A DNA stretch of 64,000 nucleotides from Hygrophila difformis (Eukaryota > Streptophyta > Magnoliopsida > Lamiales > Acanthaceae). The notes below the pieces were generated by a model. It saw nothing but the letters and a program-made list of their open reading frames with translations. It did not search any database and was not told the DNA's origin. The stretch lies in NCBI GenBank assembly GCA_030278955.1, contig JAOANR010000006.1:30051124-30115123 (forward strand). The letters are read 5' to 3'. The position numbers and the translations under genes were made by a program. This document shows, piece after piece, positions 57,972 through 64,000 of this stretch. Within the stretch, counting starts at the first letter, position 1. Each line of letters opens with the position of its first letter.

Positions 57972-58166
57972 CAACCATCCGAAACTCTTTGAAATGGACA
58001 AAATCATTGGGAAGGACCGTCCCACGACCGTCCGGAACTCTTTGAAATGGACAAATATTGGGACGGTCACCCAGGACCGTCCTACGACCGTCCCGTGACC
58101 GTCCGAAACTCTCTGAAATGGAAAAAATATTTGGAAGGTTCACCAGGACCGTCCCATGACTGTCCC
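57972..58166. repeat. tandem repeat with GACCGTCC hairpins
   Basis: CCGAAACTCTTTGAAATGGA recurs near 57979, 58032 and 58103. GGACGGTC, ACCCAG, GACCGTCC form an 8 bp stem near 58061-58082. GACCGTCC recurs about six times. Confidence 0.75.
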
Positions 58167-58169
58167 ATT

Positions 58170-59830
58170 GGTTACCACACTTTGAAGTTTTCAGTTACCA
58201 CGATCATCATTACTTGACTACTATAATATGAAATAATTGGTTACCATTTCTTTAAATTATTGTATATCAAACTTAAAGTAAGTTGTTTACCACATTTGAA
58301 TTACTCAATCCACATAAAATGTTAATTTATTTCAATTACCATAATTTATTATTATAATGTTATTTCAATCCAAAAAATATTGGTTACCACACTTCTCAAT
58401 GGAATTTTACCACAATCCGCCTCTTTGTTATCACGTTCCTAAAAGTGATTTTACCCACAATACTATTGAAGGTTACCATGTTTGTACTTGGTCGGTTACC
58501 ATATTTTTTTTTTTAATTCCAATCCCCATAATTTAATATTTTAATATTGTTTCAATCCAAAAAATATTGGTTACCATACTTTTCAATGGAATTTTACCAC
58601 AATCTGCCTCTCTTAGTGGCCACGTTCGTAAATGTGATTTTACCATACTATACTATTGAAGGTTACCACAATCTTACTCGCGAGGTTACCACGTTCCTAA
58701 ATAAAATTTTACTATATTCCTCACTCGTCATGCTACCACGTTTTCTTCCCCCAAAATCCCTAAAATTCAATGTTCTTATTTTTTTAAAAAAAAAAAAAAT
58801 TGGTTACCAAACTTCATAACCTACTTACGACACTTTCAAAATATTTTTTCCCCCAAAAAGTCCCCAAAATTCAATGCTCTCATTTAAAAAAAAAAATTGA
58901 GTTACCACACTTCATAACTTAATTACCATACTTTCAAAATATTTTACCACGTATATATATATGAACATTTACCATGTTGTTTGGACGGTCTCAAACCCTA
59001 GTTGACCGCCCCAACATCCGTGACCACAAATCATATTATTATATTACCACGTATTACGTATTTGTTTACCACACCTCTTGTAATTGCATTACCACAATCA
59101 CATTGATTGGATTACCACGCACCATTTTATCGTGATTATGCGTACAACGGGCATCCTATTACCTTTTTCTAGTGGCGCCAAGGTTGGAGACTCAATCATT
59201 ACAATATTTCTCATCGGTGCATGTTAATAGAATTGAGAAACACGATATACTCCGTCATTACATCATATTGCATCATTTTTGTCAATTGAATATCTTTGAG
59301 TGGTAATTCATTGGGTTGCATACATTCGTTAATACAGAAACTCAATTGTTAATTGCATTGTATGACATTAAACGATCATACGCCACATGGTAGATATGAT
59401 TCGATGCCACCCATGTATTTCTCTTATAATTTTCAGTGATATAGTATATTACTATGTTTATGTTATGGTTACCGTTCTGTTATATGTAGACATGAGTATC
59501 CACTAAATACAATGTATGGCATCGCCGATTCGACATATTCCTTGGAAAATATGAGTATACACAATTACATGTATTGATTGTGCACCCAGAACTTACGAAT
59601 ACGATTATATCATTATGTTACCACGCTGCTTTTATTGGCATTACCATATACACCATAAATTTGTACCATAAACCCACCACATGTTACTACATTTGTATAG
59701 TAATTGTTACCACCGTCATATTACCATATTTACACATGAATTGGAAGATTATCAACTCATACATTCACAAATACCACAATTGGTTACCACAATCCACAAG
59801 GAGTACCAATTGTTTAACCCATTTTTTTTT
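58170..59830 (+). repeat. TTACCAC heptamer array, + orientation
   Basis: TTACCAC occurs about 17 times and TTACCAT about 10 times on + with irregular 15-80 bp spacing. Within 58690-58960 the sequence is the inverted form of the 155 bp units found to the right. There is no coding frame. Confidence 0.85.
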
Positions 59831-59837
59831 AAAAAAA

Positions 59838-60895
59838 AAAATGAGAACATTGAATTTTGGGGATTTTGGGGGGAAAACGTGGTAACATGACGAGTGAGGA
59901 ATATGGTAAAGTTTCTTTTACATGTGTGGTAAAATATTTTAAAAGTATGGTAATTAGGTTATAAAGTGTGGTAACCCAAATTTTTTTTAAATGAGAACAT
60001 TAAATTATTGGGGATTTTTGGGGGGAAAAGCCTTGGTAACATGAAGAGTGGGGAATATGGTAAAGTTTCCTTTTACAAGTGTGTTAAAATACTTTGAAAG
60101 TATGGTAAGTAGGTTATGAAGTGTGATAACCCAAATTTTTTTAAAATGAAAACATTGAATTTTGAGGATTTGGGGGGGGGGGGGGGGGGGGGGGGCGTGG
60201 TGGGGGGGAGGAACTTGATAATATGACAAATGAGGAATATGGTAAAGTTTCATTTACATGTGTGGTAAAATTTTAAAAGTGTGGTAATTAGGTTATGAAG
60301 TGTGGTAACCCAATTTTTTTTCTAAATGACAACATTAAATTGTTGGAGATTTTTGGGGGGAAAAAACTTGGTAACATGAAGAGTGAGGAATATGGTAAAG
60401 TTTCCTTTTACAAGTGTGGTAAAATAGTTTGCAAGCGTGGTAAGTAGGTTATGAAGTGTGGTAACCCAATTTTTTTTAAAAAATGAGAACACCTGAATTT
60501 TGGGGCTTTTGGTGGGAAAAAATGTGGTAACATGACGAGTGAGGAATATGGTAAAGTTTCCTTTTACATGTGTGGTAAAATATTTTAAACGTGTGGTAAT
60601 TAGGTTATGAAGTGTGGTAACCAAAATTTTTAAAAAAATGAGAACATTAGATTGTTGGGGATTTTTGGGGGGAAAAAAAACTTGGTAACATGAAGAGTGG
60701 AGAATATGGTAAAGTTTCCGTTTACAAGTGTGGTAAAATATTTTGAAAGTGTGGTAAGTAGGTTATGAAGTATGGTAACCCAAAATTTTTTAAAATGGGA
60801 GCGTTGAATTTTGGGGATTTTTTGGGGGGAAAAACACTGGTAACATGACATGAGAAATATGGTAAAGTTTCCTTTTACATGTGTGGTAAAATATT
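59838..60895 (-). repeat. tandem array of about 155 bp units carrying GTGGTAA
   Basis: Seven units marked by GAGGAATATGGTAAAGTTT at about 59896, 60050, 60231, 60385, 60541, 60699 and 60852. Odd units have GACGAGTG and TTACATGTGTGG; even units have GAAGAGTG and TTACAAGTGTGG. The real repeat is thus a dimer of about 310 bp. Confidence 0.9.
60172..60195 (+). repeat. run of 24 guanines
   Basis: It lies in unit 3 of the array where other units have GGGG or GGGGGG; expansion of a G tract with G-quadruplex potential. Confidence 0.9.
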
Positions 60896-61356
60896 TTTTT
60901 CTTTTATTACACTTATGGGTATAGTTGATATTTCACATCTATTGCATTATTACACTAATTTATTTATATTGTTAAGTATAGTTATGGTTTTAATCTTTTG
61001 GAGGGGTTAGGTGTGAGTTTTGTGAGTGGTGGGGGTTGACTAAAACTTTAAATTTGGTGGGGGGTGAACTCTAAGTTCCCCATTATCTTTTATAGATTAA
61101 ACAATATTGGGCCTCCACAAAGAGTCCATAATAGAGTATATAACACAACCCATAACACATCCTCATTCTCATCAAAAATTATGATTATAAATACACACAA
61201 TATGATCTATTTTTTAATACTGCCCATAACGAATCCTCATTCTCAGCCAAAATTATAGGTCATTTTAATTAAATACAATATGATATATTTCATTTTAATA
61301 CTGCCCACAACTCAATCATAATTATTGGGTTTATATTTCCATAATATTTTAACCCT

Positions 61357-61364
61357 TATAAATA
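61357..61364 (+). promoter_or_regulatory. TATA box upstream of RPA-like gene
   Basis: TATAAATA lies 25-40 bp before a C/A-rich stretch that looks like a 5' UTR (CACATTCCAATTTCACAATCC). Upstream, a 70-75 bp segment with CCCATAAC-ATCCTCATTCTCA is repeated twice (61149 and 61223). Confidence 0.45.
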
Positions 61365-61740
61365 AGGTATGACTCTCAAGGAAAAAGCTGCACATTCCAA
61401 TTTCACAATCCCAATCCCATTCCAGCGCAGCCATCGAACAGAAAAACAAACAAAAAAAAAAAAAAAAAAACAACCATCTCAGCGACAGTATACCAACAGT
61501 TACAAAATATAATTTTCAAAGTACATTATATATGCACAAGATTAAACATGTATGTAATTTTATAGATTGCTCAAAAATAATGGTCCCATAGAAAAAATTC
61601 AAAGAGTTACAAGCCACGGGTAGAATGGTCGGTGTAACATGTTGGTGCATCCGGAAATACAATATAAACTCACAATCCAATAAAAGTGAAATCTTAAGTA
61701 TTGAGGCAATTTTTCAAGATGAGGAGGTATTTTTTTCCAG

Positions 61741-61811
61741 AAAATCTGTTGCTCACAATATTAGTTTTTTTTCCTGAGGAAAAAAAACTAATATTGTGAG
61801 CAACAGATTTT
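61741..61811. repeat. perfect 71 nt palindrome inside RPA-like intron 1
   Basis: AAAATCTGTTGCTCACAATA at 61741 and its exact complement ending at 61811 are the tips of two 35-base arms around a single G at 61776. Similarity continues imperfectly to about 61727 and 61826. It fills the 124 nt intron 61727-61850. Confidence 0.95.
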
Positions 61812-62497
61812 TCAAGAAAAAATATATTAAAACTAACCGTCGGTATACAGGGCACAAAATTTTTGTTCTCAATTCCAAAAAACCTAATCAGCAAATTTCA
61901 AGAAAAAATTGACGAAGGGCAAGTATATTCTATGGTTAGGTTTGTAGTTACAAACAACTATGATTTGTACAAGGTCACAAATGAATTATTTAAAGGGAAA
62001 TTCACATTCAAAATGTTAGTGAGATCTGAGAACAGGCCAGAATTTCAATGCTGTGCATTCTACTTCATAACATTTTAGAAATACAAGAAATGAGAGATCC
62101 TGCGATGGAAATACCTTTTGGTAAGTGTACTAATTTAAGTTTGCTTCTTCATGGTATTGACAATTGTAGTGATACCATTTTTAATATTTATTTCTTACAT
62201 ATGCAGATGTAATGGGGAGAGTTTTGCAAGTTCCAAAAGCCCAAAAACAATTTCGAAACATAATGGCCAAAATGCCAAAGCCATTGATTTTATCCTAGAG
62301 GATGATTGGTAAGTTGACAAACTCAATTTCATTAAGCAATTTCATATCAAAGATCCATTAAAACTACTACTAATATTTTCACATCAATGCAGTGGAAACA
62401 CTCTCTCATGCACTATGTGGGAGGATTATGCTATTAAAGTTATCGACATGTTTTGTGATAAAAGTGATAAAAAGGATGATGACATCCTTATTATTCA

Positions 62498-62937
62498 GAG
62501 CCTCTTTGTTTTGCCTTAATTTTTTTCCTTTTGACTTTTGCTTCTCCCAAAAGTCCTTTTGAATTTTTTTAGTTTTTTGTTTTGACTTTTTTTTTAAATA
62601 AAAGGAGAGCAAAAGTTAAAATTCTACTTTTTTCAAAGTAGGTAGGGGTTACTTTTTTTAAAAGGAGAAGTCATTTAATAATGAAAATACAAAAATAACC
62701 CTATTTAAAAAGGAAATAAAATTAATTATAAATATCCTTATAATATTTATGCCCATTTTAGTAATTTTAATATATCAAAAGTCCTTCTACGTACAATTCA
62801 TCCAAACATGTTTTCGTTGAAAAGCAACTTTAATCAAACAATTATTTGAGCTGCTTTTGCTTTTGAATTCTCCTTCTATCTCCTTCTCATTATTCTACTG
62901 ACTTCTCCTTTTTTCACAAGCCAAAACAAATAGGCTC
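62498..62937. mobile_element. MITE in exon 4 of RPA-like gene, 440 bp
   Basis: The ends GAGCCTCTTTGTTTTGCC and GGCAAAACAAA...GGCTC-type (GCCAAAACAAATAGGCTC on +) are inverted. TCA is duplicated at 62495-62497 and 62938-62940. Removing it rejoins IIQ with FCRATMYQG in frame. The inside has CTTTTGCTTCTCC words like the MITE at 47.2 kb. Confidence 0.85.
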
Positions 62938-64000
62938 TCAATTCTGTAGGGCCACAATGTATCAAGGTAAACAAAAATCTTAACAATATGTTTTTTAGCA
63001 ATAAAAATAATACATACTAACTCCGTTTCAAATTTTGATTTATACCATCTTGCAGGAAAAGTGGACTTGAGCAACACGTTTCATGCAACAAATCTACTAT
63101 TGAACTATCAATGTGATGTTGTTAATGAATTTCGAAAGAAGTATGATAAATATTCCTAGATTTAATGAAAAGTTATGCTTTCTTCCAATGAACAAAAATA
63201 TTTAAAAAAGTGATTTTGACAACTCTTTTTTTTGTTTTAGCCTTATGACAAACCATGAAAACAACGAAATAGTGTACTCAGCAGATAGCTATTGTACACC
63301 TGATTCAAACGATTTGAGATCTTTGTGAATCTATAAAGGTCATAGCATATTTATAATAATCACATATCAATTCATTATATAGAATTATTATTAATAATGT
63401 TCTATTGAGTTTGATTCCTACATAATATATTTTTGGATTACTGCATTAGTTGTGAATATAGATTCGAGCAACTCATGGTACTACTTGGCTTGCAATACCT
63501 GTTTGAGTAAAATGGAAAATGAAGATAAAAATCCCTTCTGCCCAAGATGTAGAAATGAAACAGGTATCATGCGTTACAAACTTATAATGAATTTTGTTGA
63601 TAGTTCTGAAAGTTCCCCGTTCATTGTTTGGGACAAAAAATGCAGTCAAATAATAAGCAAGCAGCCCAATGAATTAGAAAGAACTAAGGTTAGCGACATA
63701 TTATATTATATTTTCATTCTACATGTTATTATTTATTTTATTGTGGAGCATATTATTGTTTATTGCATTGTATAATTTAAAGATTTAATATATATAATTT
63801 TTTTTAAGGATGGACAAGTTCCAATCGAGATTGAGGAAGCTTTTTTAAACAAAAGATTCAAGTGTAAGATCAAAATCAAAGGTGAACCATGGCAACTGAA
63901 TAAAGTGACATCAATTTTATCTTTAGATGAAGATGAAATTTCCTCATCCATGATCGAATATTCAATAGGCCTTTTGGAAATGGAAATGGACATGCATGCC

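Larger units (their letters stand above)
55546..61081. mobile_element. Mutator-like element with 9 bp target duplication
   Basis: ATTATCTTT occurs exactly at 55537-55545 and 61082-61090. The ends CAGAAAATTAGAGTCCACCC and, inverted, GGGGAACTTAGAGTTCACCC are similar terminal repeats followed by C-rich runs. A 9 bp duplication is the Mutator hallmark. Inside are a DUF1985-like gene fragment, a duplicate of its start, and a strand-switching heptamer array; no transposase was seen. Confidence 0.8.
61625..64000 (+). pseudogene. RPA70-like single-stranded-DNA-binding protein gene, broken, runs off window
   Basis: Related to the large subunit of replication protein A. Exons: about 61625-61726, 61851-62120, 62217-62308, 62393-62966, 63056-63140, 63241-63326, about 63440-63688 and 63809 to the edge. 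The first OB fold shows SIEAIFQDEE, IPKNLISKFQEKIDEGQVYS and YDLYKVTNELFKGKF. The second shows DVMGRVLQVPKAQ, NAKAIDFILEDD, TMWEDYAIKVIDMF, ATMYQGKVDLSNTFHATNLL. The C-terminal zinc domain shows WYYLACNTC and NPFCPRCRNE. Frame breaks occur near 62070 and 62258, a MITE sits in exon 4, and exon 6 to 7 joining is unclear. Plants carry many RPA1-like copies, some with Helitrons. Confidence 0.8.

Noticed and set aside
60005..60851. Several 70-100 residue frames on - in the heptamer array
   Set aside because: Repeated translations of the 155 bp units; tandem satellite DNA rather than genes.

Overview
The window is nuclear DNA of a flowering plant, most likely a eudicot. It is AT-rich, its genes have many short U2-type introns, and it is packed with plant transposable-element families: Ty3/gypsy, Ty1/copia, Mutator-like (MULE), hAT, Helitron, and Stowaway- and Tourist-like MITEs. 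I can defend two apparently intact host genes: a CWC15 spliceosome-factor gene (23.7-26.8 kb, +) and a nucleotide-sugar/triose-phosphate-translocator-family transporter (28.3-30.8 kb, +). A third host-type gene, methionine-tRNA ligase (46.0-51.5 kb, -), has nine clean exons for the catalytic core. Its 3' part is damaged and lacks the usual C-terminal EMAPII-like domain. An RPA70-like gene (61.6 kb to the window edge, +) is broken.

Layout. 0-5.5 kb: the 3' half of a decayed gypsy chromovirus with a 2.5 kb LTR. 5.5-9.2 kb: exon-like fragments ending at a convincing Helitron 3' terminus. 9.5-15.6 kb: non-coding repeats, including a cluster of short perfect hairpins (12.8-14.3 kb) and a pyrimidine-rich then GC-rich block. 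16.0-23.1 kb: a Mutator-like unit with two convergent genes, a plant-mobile-domain gene (+) and a MULE transposase fused to SWIM and OTU-protease domains (-). Islands of GGCC-N5-GGCC hairpins lie in the first intron of each gene and between their 3' ends. A 636 bp hAT element with an 8 bp target duplication sits in the SWIM exon. 31.7-37.2 kb: a foldback repeat, a Helitron with a rotted PIF1-type helicase, and SINE- and LINE-like tails. 37.8-45.6 kb: a hAT-type element with an 8 bp target duplication, split by a full-length copia element that has its own 5 bp duplication. 51.6-55.4 kb: nested MITEs and a large inverted repeat. 55.5-61.1 kb: a second Mutator-like element with an exact 9 bp target duplication. 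Its right half is an array of the heptamer TTACCAC that switches strand in the middle.

The most unusual material is the set of hairpin or palindromic word arrays inside the Mutator-like elements, together with a 124 nt intron in the RPA-like gene of which 71 nt is one perfect palindrome. Exon structures were built by hand from GT-AG (one GC-AG) junctions that keep frame. No database search was possible, so family names rest on recognised motifs and repeat boundaries rest on terminal repeats and target duplications read directly.
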